Assembly (NCBI RefSeq): GCF_900188025.1
Contig: NZ_FZNO01000024.1
Location: forward strand, 1-64,000
Length of the DNA stretch: 64,000 bases
Source of the DNA: Blastococcus mobilis
GTDB lineage: Bacteria; Actinomycetota; Actinomycetes; Mycobacteriales; Geodermatophilaceae
Direction of reading: 5' to 3'
Shown here: positions 7,858-16,516 of the stretch, one piece after another
How positions within the stretch are numbered: the stretch's first letter is position 1
Layout of the letters: every line of letters begins with the position of its first letter
Position numbers and translations under genes: made by a program
Notes under the pieces: generated by a model
Seen by the model: only the letters and a program-made list of their open reading frames with translations
What the model was told of the DNA's origin: nothing
Databases searched by the model: none

Positions 7858-9399
7858 GTGATCTCCACGCCGTCCAGTGCGCAATGGACGCCCGACCGGT
7901 TGACGCCCAGCGACCCACCGCCGAACGTCTTCCCGGTGACTGCCGTGGCCCCGGCTCCGAGCCGGGAGCTGCAGCCGGGGCCGCTCCGACCGGTGGAGCC
8001 CGGCCCCGTCGCCGCGCCCGGCGATCCCGTCGCATCGAGGTGGCTGCCCCGACTGGTTGCCGGGTGCCTCCTGACGCTGGCCATCTGGGTGATCCTCTCC
8101 GTCCTCGCCGGTGCCGCTCGGGCGCACGAACCGGTGACCGCCTCGGGGGGCGACTCGCCGCAGGCGCAGACGGCGACGGACGAGACCGCATCCGCTGCAG
8201 GGGACGGCAATCAGGCTGCCGTTCCCGCGGCGAGCCCCCCGCCGGTGACCGAGCCGCCGGCCTCGTCTGCGCACACACACCCGACGACCACGGCGACGCC
8301 GACGACGCCCAGCGCGCCGAGCGAGCCGGTTTCCGATGACGCCTCCCCGGCCGCTCCGACCCCCGCTCCCACCTCGGCCTCGACGCCCGGTCCGGCCCCG
8401 GCTCCGGCTCCGGTCAAGGCTCAGTCCCTCGTTCCGGTCCCGGGACCGGCGCCGACCACGAGCCCGAGCCCGGCTCAAGGCTCCTCGACCGTGACCGCCC
8501 CGCAGACGACGCCTGCCACCGCTCCCCCGCCGCCGACGGCCCCCGGCACACCGTCGACGGCCGTGCCGAACTCGCCCGCAGCGAGCCCCACCGGGAGCTG
8601 CGGTGTCCCCCCGGGCGCACCGTCGGTCGCGTCCCTGTCAACCGTGACCGTGACCGTGTCCGTGACCTCGGCCGGTTCGTCCGCACAGGGCACGAACGCC
8701 ACGGCCCGGGAGACGGCCGCCCCAGCACAGTGCGCTCCCGCCGCCGCGCCGCGCCAAACCACTCCTCCGCACGGCGCTGTCGTCTGTGTCCCCGCCAACG
8801 GACCCGCCGCCCCCGCCGCCCCCCCGGCAGCACCGCACACCTGCTCCGGCACGCCCACGCCGGGCACTTCGACCTCGAGCGCCTCGACCCCGAGCACCTC
8901 GATCCCGAGCACCTCGACTCCGAGCCCGAGCACCTCGACGACACCCTCGCTCGACAGCTCGGCGACTGCCGAGGCGGGACGCGCATGCGATCCGCTCGAG
9001 GCGGCACGGACCGTGGCCGGTCCCGCATCACGCAGCGCAGCACCGGCGGTTCCCGCCGGGGCTCCGGTGCGGACGCACGGCGACGCGCGGACCGGAGCAC
9101 CCTCCGGCGACCTTCCCGCCGCCCCGGCCGCCACCCCCGCGCCCCCGCCGTCGACGCCCACCGGGCCGGGCCCCTCGCTCCCGCCGATGCCCCCTCCGAC
9201 GCCCACGACCCTGACGGGGGCCGGCTGCGGGCCGACCGGCCTCGGGCGCGCGGACCTCGGCCGCGGCGGGGAGCCGGTGGCCGCGGCGACCGCCGGCGAG
9301 GCCGTGCCCAGGCCGGTGGGACCGGCGCTGCGGGCGACCCCCGCCGACTGTACGCATCCCGTCTCCCGCACGGATGATCCGGCCAGCCGACCCGACTGA
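7858..9399 (+). CDS. Pro/Ala/Thr/Ser-rich membrane-anchored or exported protein
   Basis: Protein of 513 residues with no recognisable enzyme domain. A basic/proline-rich leader of about 60 residues precedes one hydrophobic segment (about residues 62-84, PRLVAGCLLTLAIWVILSVL) ending in AGAARAHE, which could be a signal peptide or an anchor. The rest is extended low-complexity sequence dominated by Pro, Ala, Thr and Ser, with short repeats such as STPSTS and several isolated cysteines that could form disulfides. It is likely a surface-exposed stalk. It resembles in design the larger repeat protein at 45.8 kb, and both lie at the edge of polysaccharide gene groups. The GTG start is tentative: no good ribosome site precedes it. 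Confidence 0.6.
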   Translation: MISTPSSAQWTPDRLTPSDPPPNVFPVTAVAPAPSRELQPGPLRPVEPGPVAAPGDPVASRWLPRLVAGCLLTLAIWVILSVLAGAARAHEPVTASGGDSPQAQTATDETASAAGDGNQAAVPAASPPPVTEPPASSAHTHPTTTATPTTPSAPSEPVSDDASPAAPTPAPTSASTPGPAPAPAPVKAQSLVPVPGPAPTTSPSPAQGSSTVTAPQTTPATAPPPPTAPGTPSTAVPNSPAASPTGSCGVPPGAPSVASLSTVTVTVSVTSAGSSAQGTNATARETAAPAQCAPAAAPRQTTPPHGAVVCVPANGPAAPAAPPAAPHTCSGTPTPGTSTSSASTPSTSIPSTSTPSPSTSTTPSLDSSATAEAGRACDPLEAARTVAGPASRSAAPAVPAGAPVRTHGDARTGAPSGDLPAAPAATPAPPPSTPTGPGPSLPPMPPPTPTTLTGAGCGPTGLGRADLGRGGEPVAAATAGEAVPRPVGPALRATPADCTHPVSRTDDPASRPD

Positions 9400-9578
9400 T
9401 CAGCGGCGCCGTGGCACCGCCCTGCCCTCGTCCGGAGCCCGCGACGTGACGGGCGGGCGGCGACCGTCGGGCAGACCCCTCGGCTGACTGCTCCGTTGCA
9501 CCTCTCCCCATCGCATCCCGGCTGGTTGCCGGGCTCGCTCGGCGCGGCTCGCGGCCGCGCCCGAAGGACGTGATCCGC

Positions 9579-9692
9579 ATGACGATGATCGCCCGTGGCT
9601 GCACCTGCACGGCCTCCGCACCGACCGCCTCTCCGTCCCTTCTCCGGCATGCCTTCCCGGAGCTGCAGGAGAGGCGGCCGACATGTCGCTAG
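9579..9692 (+). CDS. possible short leader ORF overlapping the sugar transferase start
   Basis: A 37-residue frame begins at an ATG at 9579 and ends with a TAG inside the first codons of the phosphoglycosyl transferase gene (the ATGTCGCTAG region). It has a CTCT cysteine pair and no known family. The overlap would allow translational coupling; it may equally be chance. The rest of 9400-9682 contains nothing else I can support. Confidence 0.2.
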   Translation: MTMIARGCTCTASAPTASPSLLRHAFPELQERRPTCR

Positions 9693-10246
9693 ACCGGTCC
9701 CTGCCACCGCACCCCGCCACCGACCGTCCACTTGCCAAAGCGGTGCTGGACCGCGGGGGCGCTGCCGTCCTGCTGGTGCTCTGCGCACCCTGGCTCCTGC
9801 TGATCGCCCTGCTGCTGTGGATCCAGGAGGACGGCCCGGTCCTGGCCCGCGACAGGCGCGTGGGGCAATGGGGGCGCAGCTTCGATCTGCTGCGGTTCCG
9901 TACCGGCGTCTCGCGCACGGGCGCCGCTCTCCGCCGGTACAACCTCGACGACCTGCCGCAGCTGGTGAACGTGCTCAAGGGGGACCTGTCCTTCGTCGGT
10001 CCGCGTGCACCCGCCGGGGATGCCTGGCCAGGCATCCCGGCCCCCTATCCGTGGCTGTCGGTGAAGCCCGGTCTCATCGGCCCGTGGGTCTCGGGCAGGG
10101 CGCCCCGCACGCGCGAGACCGCCGCGATCGAACTCGAGCGGTACCTGCAGAACTGGTCGCTGACCGTGGACCTGACCATCCTGTGGCACTCACTGTGCGC
10201 CGCCCTGCGCGGGCCGGTGAGCGGACGGACCGGGGACCACCCCTGA
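9683..10246 (+). CDS. short phosphoglycosyl transferase-like protein (bacterial sugar transferase family)
   Basis: Protein of 187 residues related to PglC/WcaJ-type monotopic enzymes that move a sugar phosphate from a nucleotide sugar to undecaprenyl phosphate. One hydrophobic segment (residues about 26-46) is followed by RDRRVGQWGRSFDLLRFRTG, then LDDLPQLVNVLKGDLSFVGPR and a weakened VKPGLIGPWVSGR block. Two features are odd: the segment between the RFRT block and the LDDLPQ block is about 20 residues shorter than usual, and the family's catalytic Asp-Glu pair reads Asp-Asp. Activity is therefore doubtful or altered. The ATG at 9683 has a strong AGGAGAGG ribosome site. Confidence 0.8.
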   Translation: MSLDRSLPPHPATDRPLAKAVLDRGGAAVLLVLCAPWLLLIALLLWIQEDGPVLARDRRVGQWGRSFDLLRFRTGVSRTGAALRRYNLDDLPQLVNVLKGDLSFVGPRAPAGDAWPGIPAPYPWLSVKPGLIGPWVSGRAPRTRETAAIELERYLQNWSLTVDLTILWHSLCAALRGPVSGRTGDHP

Positions 10247-10431
10247 GACCCGGGGCCCCTCACGGGGACAGGGGGCGGACCGTCACGAGTGGCTCAGGAC
10301 GTCGATGACGTCGGAGCAAGGACCGCCGGATTCACCCGTCGGACCGCCATGCCGACATCCGCACGGGCTCGGCACGCCGTCCCACCGCCACCGGGAGGGG
10401 GCCGCTGCCGAGGCCGCCGTCTCCCTCGTCG

Positions 10432-10782
10432 TCAGGACGTCGGTCGCTCCGGGCGTCCCGGCCCGTCGTGCCGCCGCGGCCGGGGAACGGCGGGTGGCAC
10501 GGCGGCCGAACTCCGCCGGGGACGGCCCGCCGACCTGCGTCCCGGGTCGCCCGAGAGCTCGGACAGGTCGAGCGGATCCACGAGAGCCGGCGGGCAGAAC
10601 GTCGACTGCTCTCGTCCGCCGGCGACCGACTCCGGAAGCCGGCGCGCGCCCTGCGTCGCCCAGTCCCGCTGCGCCTGCTCCTCGTCGTGCACGTCCGCGT
10701 TGCGGATGGCCCGGCCGATCAGGATGCACATCACCGCGGTGAGCGACAGCCACACGAGCCCGATGATCAGCAGTGGGATCAT
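10432..10782 (-). CDS. small single-pass membrane protein, unknown function
   Basis: Protein of 116 residues that I do not recognise. It starts with MIPLLIIGLVWLSLTAVMC, a single membrane helix, then IGRAIRNADVHDEEQAQRDW and a basic, proline-rich C-terminal half that would lie in the cytoplasm. The ATG at 10782 has an AGAGGG ribosome site 8 bases upstream on the minus strand, better than any earlier start in the same frame. It is convergent with the sugar transferase and divergent from the methyltransferase. Confidence 0.6.
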   Translation of the reverse strand: MIPLLIIGLVWLSLTAVMCILIGRAIRNADVHDEEQAQRDWATQGARRLPESVAGGREQSTFCPPALVDPLDLSELSGDPGRRSAGRPRRSSAAVPPAVPRPRRHDGPGRPERPTS

Positions 10783-11062
10783 GGGTCCCTCTTCGTCCGC
10801 CTGGAATTCGCAGTACGGGGCCCGCCTGTCACAGGATGGCCCGCTCATCATCCACCGGCCGCCGATCGGGGACAAGGGAACGCACGCCCACGGGGTAGGA
10901 ACTACGTGGCGCGACACGACGATGGCGATGCGCTGACCCGGGCGGCGCGCCAGCACTCACGACCCCGAGTTGTGGGCCGGTCGATTGACCGGCCGAGGCC
11001 CTCGACGTTTCGTTGCGCCCACACGGACCGGACCCGGCGGCGACGAGCGGCGAGGACCACGA

Positions 11063-11818
11063 GTGATCATCTCGACGGTGGCGTGGAAGATTTCCCGAGC
11101 AGGCCAGCGGCTCACGGCGTCCCTGCGGCGCGACGGGCTTCGGGGCCTGGGCGCCGAGGCGGTCCGGCTCGCCGGTGAGCTGTCCCGGGCGCCCCTGGCA
11201 CTCGCGGCGGAGTACCTGTTCGACCTGCGGCGCGGCATACGGACCCGCGGCTTCGTACGCAACGAGCGGGACCTGGCCGGGATATCGGTCGGGGGTGACC
11301 CGAACTACTACCAGCCCATCGGTCTACCGCTGCTGCGGCGCCTCGTCTCGACGGTCCCCGTGGAGCGCGGGGCGACGACGTTCCTGGATCTGGGTGCCGG
11401 TCGCGGCCGCGCCGTCATCCTGGCCGCGGAACTCGGATTCGGCCGAGTGGTCGGTGTCGAGCTGGACGGTGAGCTGGCGGCCGAGGGGGCGGAGAACGTA
11501 CGCCGCTGGCGGTCGGGTCGACGCGGCCGGACGTCCGGCAGTCAGGAGGTCGACGTCATCCAGGGCGACGCCGCCGCGTGCCCGCTGCCCGAGGGGCCGC
11601 TCCTCATCGCGCTGTTCAACTCGTTCGGCCCGACCACCCTGCGGCTGCTGCTCGGCCATCTCTGCGACAGCCGGAAGGAGGCCGGGGACCCGGTCTACTT
11701 CGCCTACATCAACCCCGTGCACGAGAAGACCCTCGAGGAGTTCCCGCGCCTGGTTCCGCACTCGCGGGCGCGGGGATGGTCGGTCTACCGCCTGGAGCCC
11801 GAGCCAACCAGCGCGTGA
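11063..11818 (+). CDS. class I SAM-dependent methyltransferase (DOT1/KMT-like fold)
   Basis: Protein of 251 residues with a Rossmann methyltransferase core: FLDLGAGRGRAVILAAELGF at about 107-126 is the SAM-binding glycine loop, GVELDGELAAEGAENV the second strand with its acidic residue, and ALFNSFGP near 192 replaces the usual D/N-P-P-Y motif. The N-terminal third contains the GGDPNYYQPIG segment. The layout resembles another methyltransferase at 56,957-57,628, and both lie among sugar genes, so methylation of a sugar or lipid-linked intermediate is possible; the substrate is unknown. The GTG at 11063 is the first start near the conserved region and has a CGAGGA site. Confidence 0.75.
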   Translation: MIISTVAWKISRAGQRLTASLRRDGLRGLGAEAVRLAGELSRAPLALAAEYLFDLRRGIRTRGFVRNERDLAGISVGGDPNYYQPIGLPLLRRLVSTVPVERGATTFLDLGAGRGRAVILAAELGFGRVVGVELDGELAAEGAENVRRWRSGRRGRTSGSQEVDVIQGDAAACPLPEGPLLIALFNSFGPTTLRLLLGHLCDSRKEAGDPVYFAYINPVHEKTLEEFPRLVPHSRARGWSVYRLEPEPTSA

Positions 11819-11979
11819 CCCCCGCGGGGACGCCGCACACGGGCCCCCGTGCCGGTCGGTCGGGCTGATCTCCGGGCGGCGTCCCGGGAGTCGGCCCGAC
11901 GCAGCAGGCGTCCGCCGAGCAGTCCGAGTGCCACCGCCAGAGCAGGCCACCCGAGTGCCGCCGCGAGCAGGGCCGTCAT
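11785..11979 (-). CDS. possible small hydrophobic protein
   Basis: A 64-residue frame starting MTALLAAALGWPALAVALGL has one potential membrane helix and an Arg-rich tail. The ATG at 11979 has a GAGGCGG ribosome-like site. It overlaps the last 34 bases of the convergent methyltransferase gene. No family is recognised, and in DNA this GC-rich the frame could be spurious. The remaining bases to 12131 show no gene. Confidence 0.35.
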   Translation of the reverse strand: MTALLAAALGWPALAVALGLLGGRLLRRADSRDAARRSARPTGTGARVRRPRGGHALVGSGSRR

Positions 11980-12131
11980 CGAATCCGCCTCGTGTCCGGT
12001 CCCGGACCGAAGTCACCCGGGAGTCGAAGTGTCGTGCGGACCTTACCCATCGCATGCGGACGGCTACCGATACGGAACTGGTCGGAAGTCGCGGGTTCCC
12101 CGAGGAACGGATCCCGGATCGACCCGAGAGG

Positions 12132-13727
12132 TCACGGACCGGACGACAGGGCCCCCGCCTGCGGGCCGCACGTGGCGGAGTCGATGTCGTCGAAGGCGTT
12201 TCCGCGCAGGACGACATCGCGCACGTCCGCGCCGTCGACCCAGTTGGCGTAGACGGCACACGACCCCGGGACGGCGCCACCGAGCCGGATGCGGTTGTCG
12301 GCCACGGTGATGTTCTGGGCACCGAATGCGGGCTTGCGCGGGGTGGTGGAGCTGCCGTCGAACGACAGCGCGATGGCCGGCAGGTCCAGCGGCGCCTGCC
12401 ACTGGATGTCGTTGTTCTCGACCAGCACGTTGCGGGTGTCCCAGGGAGAGCTCGACAGCTCGAGCGCGGTGCCCGCGATCTCCTCCATGCGGTTGCCCAC
12501 GATCACCGCACTGTGGATCTGCGACAGCCGGATCGTGGCATCGGACGCGGCGCCGCCCCCGCGGAAGGTGTTCCAGCTGATGGACAGGTTCGTGACGATG
12601 TGGTGGTAGGTCCAGTTGCCTTCCGGTGGCATGTCCTGGTCGATGGCCCGAACGGGCTCGTCCTCGAAAGCAGGGAAGAGCGCCATGTCGAAGACGTTGT
12701 CGACGATGCTGACCACGTCGATGTCCCCGGTGCCCAGGGCATTGAAGACGACGCCCCGCCCGCAGTCCACGAACTGGTTGCGGGCGACCTCGATGTCGCG
12801 CTGGACCTCCAGACCCGAGTACACGTCGGGGCCGATGTAGACCGCCGGCCAGCTCCTGCGGATCTCGCTGTCGGTCACCGACTCCTCGGAGCCGTGCAGC
12901 TCCACTCCCCCGCTGAACGTGAAGGGGGCCTCGTCGTGGTCGATGACGATCCGCTCGACCTGCACCCCGGTGGACGTGAAGTACAGGGCGGAGAAGTCGG
13001 TCTGCTCGCGGTTGTCGGGGATCGACGTACCCCCGTTCAGGAAGGTCGAGTCCGCGACCCTGATGTCACTGCCGCCACCCTGCGTGACGACGTAGTTCTG
13101 GCCAGGTGTGTCCCGCATGGTGACGCCCTCGATCGTGACCCGCTCGGCGGCGTACAGGTACAGGCCGTAGCCGGTGATGGTCCGTCCCGCCGGCACCAGG
13201 TTGTTGGCGCCGTTCATGTCCAGGGTGAGGCCCGAGATCGTCACGTCGCTCGTGCCGTCGGCGAGGAACATGTTGCCGCCCCATGCCGCGGGCGAGGCGG
13301 GGATGACTCCGTCGGCCATCGTGAACACTGCGCCGGGATCGGCGGTGATCCGCTGGCCGTCCCGCAGGCGGAAGACGAAATCGGCATCGATCACGGTGAA
13401 CCGCGGTCGGACGTAGCTGCTCAGCCGGTAGGTCCCCGCCGGGACGTGCACCGCCGTAGCGCTCTTCAGGGCCCGCCGGATCGCCGGCGCGTCATCGGTG
13501 ACGCCGTCGCCCGTCGCGCCGAAGTCGCGGACGTCCACGGCGTCGGCCGGCACGGTGACCTCCCAGGACGGTGCCGGCCCCGCGCCTCCCGGCGATCCAT
13601 CCGCGCCCGGTTGCTCGTCGCTCCCCACGGTGACCCAGAGGAGGCCCAGCCCCAGCAGGATCACCACGGCCACCACCACGCCGACGCGCCTCCGGGAGGA
13701 CGGCGGAGCGGCAGAGCCAGGCGACAT
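12132..13727 (-). CDS. membrane-anchored pectate lyase-like (right-handed beta-helix) protein
   Basis: Protein of 531 residues with an N-terminal membrane anchor (about 15-34) and then a pectate-lyase superfamily entry motif VDVRDFGATGDGVTDDAPAI near residues 64-83. The rest is a series of strands rich in N, V and I (for example VTISGLTLDMNGAN, VRVIDH-type turns), typical of parallel beta-helices with NosD/PbH1-like repeats. Such proteins bind or cleave acidic polysaccharides or serve as epimerases; the outside-facing location fits trimming or modification of the polysaccharide made here. The ATG at 13727 lies 13 bases after the preceding glycosyltransferase gene, in a three-gene leftward operon. 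Confidence 0.82.
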   Translation of the reverse strand: MSPGSAAPPSSRRRVGVVVAVVILLGLGLLWVTVGSDEQPGADGSPGGAGPAPSWEVTVPADAVDVRDFGATGDGVTDDAPAIRRALKSATAVHVPAGTYRLSSYVRPRFTVIDADFVFRLRDGQRITADPGAVFTMADGVIPASPAAWGGNMFLADGTSDVTISGLTLDMNGANNLVPAGRTITGYGLYLYAAERVTIEGVTMRDTPGQNYVVTQGGGSDIRVADSTFLNGGTSIPDNREQTDFSALYFTSTGVQVERIVIDHDEAPFTFSGGVELHGSEESVTDSEIRRSWPAVYIGPDVYSGLEVQRDIEVARNQFVDCGRGVVFNALGTGDIDVVSIVDNVFDMALFPAFEDEPVRAIDQDMPPEGNWTYHHIVTNLSISWNTFRGGGAASDATIRLSQIHSAVIVGNRMEEIAGTALELSSSPWDTRNVLVENNDIQWQAPLDLPAIALSFDGSSTTPRKPAFGAQNITVADNRIRLGGAVPGSCAVYANWVDGADVRDVVLRGNAFDDIDSATCGPQAGALSSGP

Positions 13728-13740
13728 GTCCGGTCCCGGC

Positions 13741-14949
13741 TCAGCGCGTGCGGTCCGGCGCGGGCGCGGCCCCCCCGGCCCGACCCGGGGCGGACGCCTG
13801 CCGGGCGGGGCCGGTTCCCGGACGCTCCGGCAGATGGACCGAGCGCAGGAACTCCGACTGCCAGGCGTCGAAGCTGTAGTGGTCCTCGACGGCACGGCGC
13901 GCCGCATGGCCGCGGGTCCGGCGCCTGGCCTCCGGCTCCTGCACCATGCCGAGGAGTGCCTCCGCCCACGACTCGGCGTCGGCCGGCGCGAGCCCGTCGA
14001 GCTGCTCGATGACCTGGGCGTTGACGCCGACCGGCGACGCCACCGCCGGGAGCCCCGCCGCGCCGTACTGCAGCAGCTTGTACGCGCACTTGCCCCGGGT
14101 GAACGGCGTGTCGGGAAGCGGCATGATGCCGCAGTCCGCGTCGGCCAGCAAGGCGTCGGTCCGGGGTCCGTCCCACGTCACCCGGTCGGTCATGACGTCG
14201 AGCTCCCCCAGCGGACGCCGCCCCGCGCTCACCACGGTGAGTCGGGCACCGGTGAGGCGGTGCACCCGCAGCAGGGCGGGTGCGACGGGCTGCAGGAACG
14301 GTTCGGTGGACGGTGAGCCCATCCAGATCAACCGCGGGACGGGACCGACCGCGTACGACGTCTTGCGGGGGTAGTCCCGCGGCTCCACGCAGCTGGGGAT
14401 CACCCGCACCTCGGGATGGATCCGTGCGGCGGCCTCGGCCAAGGAGGCGTTGCCCGCGATGACCAGGTCCGCGCCGCGCACGGCGGTCGACCATCCCGCC
14501 GCCTCCCCGAAGAAGTGATGGACACCACCGCGCGCATCCGCGTAGAGGGCGTCGTCGAAGTCGTAGACGCCCCAGCCGGCCCGCTGCAGCAGCGCGGCCT
14601 CCAGCCGCCCCCGCGTGAAGGGTCCCATCGACCGGGACACCAGCAGCCGTTCCCACGCGGGCCGCCGACCCAGGCTCCGCAGCCGTCGTTCCGCCGCGAC
14701 GACGCGCAGCGGCTGCCGCAGGAGGGTGCCCGGCCGGACATTGGGCGTCCCGAGGTAGTCCAGGACCTCTGCCTCGAGCCGGAGGAACCGCAACCAGTCC
14801 AGTACGCGGACGCGCATGCTGGCGCCTGCAGCCCCGTAGGACGACCCGATGACGAGCTGTCCCCCGGTCATGGGCGCCACTGTAGGGGCGCCGTCACCGG
14901 CGACGGGCGGTTCCGCCCGCGGGCCCCCGCCCCGCTTCCCGTCGTCCAC
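13741..14949 (-). CDS. glycosyltransferase, GT4-like (GT-B fold)
   Basis: Protein of 402 residues with GT-B features: an N-terminal domain with VYDFDDALYAD near residue 127, and a C-terminal nucleotide-sugar half with RLIWMGSPST near 208, VTWDGPRTDALLADADCGIM near 275 and YKLLQYGAAGLPAVASPVG near 318, the GT4 donor-binding loop. It probably adds a sugar to a lipid-linked or growing chain in the cytoplasm. The gene starts 2 bases after the stop of the OmpA-like gene, which supports the GTG at 14949, though an internal ATG about 26 codons in is also possible. The first 26 residues are low-complexity. Confidence 0.82.
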   Translation of the reverse strand: MDDGKRGGGPRAEPPVAGDGAPTVAPMTGGQLVIGSSYGAAGASMRVRVLDWLRFLRLEAEVLDYLGTPNVRPGTLLRQPLRVVAAERRLRSLGRRPAWERLLVSRSMGPFTRGRLEAALLQRAGWGVYDFDDALYADARGGVHHFFGEAAGWSTAVRGADLVIAGNASLAEAAARIHPEVRVIPSCVEPRDYPRKTSYAVGPVPRLIWMGSPSTEPFLQPVAPALLRVHRLTGARLTVVSAGRRPLGELDVMTDRVTWDGPRTDALLADADCGIMPLPDTPFTRGKCAYKLLQYGAAGLPAVASPVGVNAQVIEQLDGLAPADAESWAEALLGMVQEPEARRRTRGHAARRAVEDHYSFDAWQSEFLRSVHLPERPGTGPARQASAPGRAGGAAPAPDRTR

Positions 14950-14951
14950 GA

Positions 14952-16133
14952 TCAGATGCAGGTCACCGGCTCGGTGAACTCGATGATCACGGTCCGGTTG
15001 AGCGCCGCGGTCGCCGGGATGAGGTGACCGGTGGCGTCCCGGTCCGGCACGTACTCCGGGAAGTCGCTGCCGAAGCCCTTGACGCGCAGTTGCGGAATGG
15101 GCACACCGTGCGCGATCAGCACGTTGGCCACCTCCTGGGCCCGCAGCTCGGTCAGCTCCGTCACCGCCGCGGGCTCACCCTCGGAGTACCTGCCGAACAC
15201 CTCGGCCACGAGCGTGCCGCGGCTGATCATCTGCTCGGCGTAGGGCCGGAGGACGTCCGCGACCCGGCTGGGGTCCCGCAGCACCGCCCCGCCGGGACGG
15301 AAGCCCAGGCCGCCACCGGAGAGCGTGAGACGCGTGGGCGTGCAGGTGAACCCCGGATCGACGGCCACCGGCCGGACGGGCGGCAGCCCCGGTTCCGGGG
15401 TGCCGGCCAGCGGTGAGACCTCGATGTCGACGACCGCCGCACCCGCCCGCTCGACGACGGTCGTCCACAGCTCCACCAGCTGGGTGCGCCGGGCCGCGTC
15501 GAGCGGCTGCTGCGGCGGGGCCGTGTCACCCAGGCCCTGGAACACGACCGAGAAGCCGTCGAGGTCGGGCAGCTGCCCGAAGTCGGCCAAGGTGTCCGCG
15601 ACCTCCCGCGGGTCGGCGTCGAACATGCCGGGCCGTCCGAAGTCCATCGGACCGGTGGTGGACAGCCCGGAGTCGACGACCACGAGGGTCCGCAGTCCTG
15701 GCCGGTCGACGATGCTGGCACCGGCCAGGGTGAGGGCGGTGAGCAGATCGGTCTCCGGCGTCCTGGCACGCGCCGCCGCGACGGCGTCGTCGACCCGTCG
15801 CCGGTTCGCCTCCCGCTGCTCGTCGCGATCGGCCTCGAGTGCGGCGTCGGCGGTCAGTGGTCCGGGCCGGCCGAGCGTGTACGGAGCACCGTCGGCGACG
15901 ACGACGGAGAGATAGGACTGCTGCGCCACCGCGAGGTCCCGCGCCGACGCCGCGGCGCCGTCCAGGCTCGGCCGCGGCATGTTGCTGCGCGCCCCGACGA
16001 CGACGGCTAGGGCCCCGCTGGGCTCGTCGGCGGCCGAACGACCCGCGTTCACCACGGCGCCGCCCGCCAGGCCGATCGCGACCAGCGCGATGAGCGCGAC
16101 CGAGCAGCCACGTAGAACAGCGGACCTCGTCAC
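14952..16133 (-). CDS. exported OmpA-family C-terminal domain protein
   Basis: Protein of 393 residues with an N-terminal signal/anchor (VTRSAVLRGCSVALIALVAI, residues 1-20) and a large extracytoplasmic region. The middle part (about 40-220) alternates strands and helices with LRTLVVVDSGLSTTG and a serine-rich turn, reminiscent of a von Willebrand A-like fold. The last 110 residues form an OmpA-like peptidoglycan-binding module: TELTELRAQEVANVLIAHGV, VKGFGSDFP and ALNRTVIIEF. In an actinobacterium this would tether the protein to the wall. The GTG at 16133 has a GGAGGGGAG ribosome site. It heads a leftward operon and faces the Wzz operon. Confidence 0.8.
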   Translation of the reverse strand: MTRSAVLRGCSVALIALVAIGLAGGAVVNAGRSAADEPSGALAVVVGARSNMPRPSLDGAAASARDLAVAQQSYLSVVVADGAPYTLGRPGPLTADAALEADRDEQREANRRRVDDAVAAARARTPETDLLTALTLAGASIVDRPGLRTLVVVDSGLSTTGPMDFGRPGMFDADPREVADTLADFGQLPDLDGFSVVFQGLGDTAPPQQPLDAARRTQLVELWTTVVERAGAAVVDIEVSPLAGTPEPGLPPVRPVAVDPGFTCTPTRLTLSGGGLGFRPGGAVLRDPSRVADVLRPYAEQMISRGTLVAEVFGRYSEGEPAAVTELTELRAQEVANVLIAHGVPIPQLRVKGFGSDFPEYVPDRDATGHLIPATAALNRTVIIEFTEPVTCI

Positions 16134-16516
16134 GTGCGCTCCCCTCGTCCGCCGCCGTGGCTCCCGGTGCGGGCGGGGAGTGACCATGCGGGCGACCACC
16201 GACGCTCGTCCGCGCCGCCGCAGCCCTCGCGCGGACCGCCCGGCCCCCGGGATGGCGTCGGACTATAGCCACTCCCGGCCCCCGGAAGCGGCTCGCGCGT
16301 CGCCGTCGCAGTGACCGCCGGCACACGGAGGCGGCCGGAGCTGGGCGCCCGCGCCCCGTGGAGCTGCCGGAACAGCGGACGATCACCGGGACGCGAGGGG
16401 TTAACGGGACCCGTTCTCGCAGGTACCTTGTGGCTGCCTCCGGCCACCAGGACAGGGGCAGCAGTCTGCCGGAAGCTTTGTTCAGGCACGGGCTCGTCAT
16501 CTCGAGCGGGGGCACA
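16134..16516. other. divergent promoter region between OmpA-like and Wzz operons
   Basis: No gene is supported here. The stretch holds the rightward promoter at 16401-16429 with its internal palindrome and a possible leftward -10 (TATAGT) at 16262-16267 for the OmpA-like operon, about 130 bases before its start. Confidence 0.6.
16401..16429 (+). promoter_or_regulatory. promoter of the Wzz/flippase operon with overlapping palindrome
   Basis: TTAACG at 16401-16406 and TACCTT at 16424-16429 are separated by 17 bases, fitting a housekeeping sigma promoter. The perfect 13-base palindrome AACGGG-A-CCCGTT (16403-16415) overlaps the -35 and the spacer, so a repressor bound there would block polymerase. 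The transcript would start about 80 bases before the TTG at 16517. Confidence 0.6.

Noticed and set aside
8414-9788. Leftward frames of about 400 codons opposite the low-complexity surface protein
   Set aside because: No ribosome site, no domain, and the rightward frame has a membrane/signal segment; the leftward ones mirror its Pro/Thr/Ser codons.
11175-14012. A 945-codon rightward frame
   Set aside because: It runs antisense to the beta-helix and glycosyltransferase genes and has Arg/Pro/Gly-rich sequence without any family motif.
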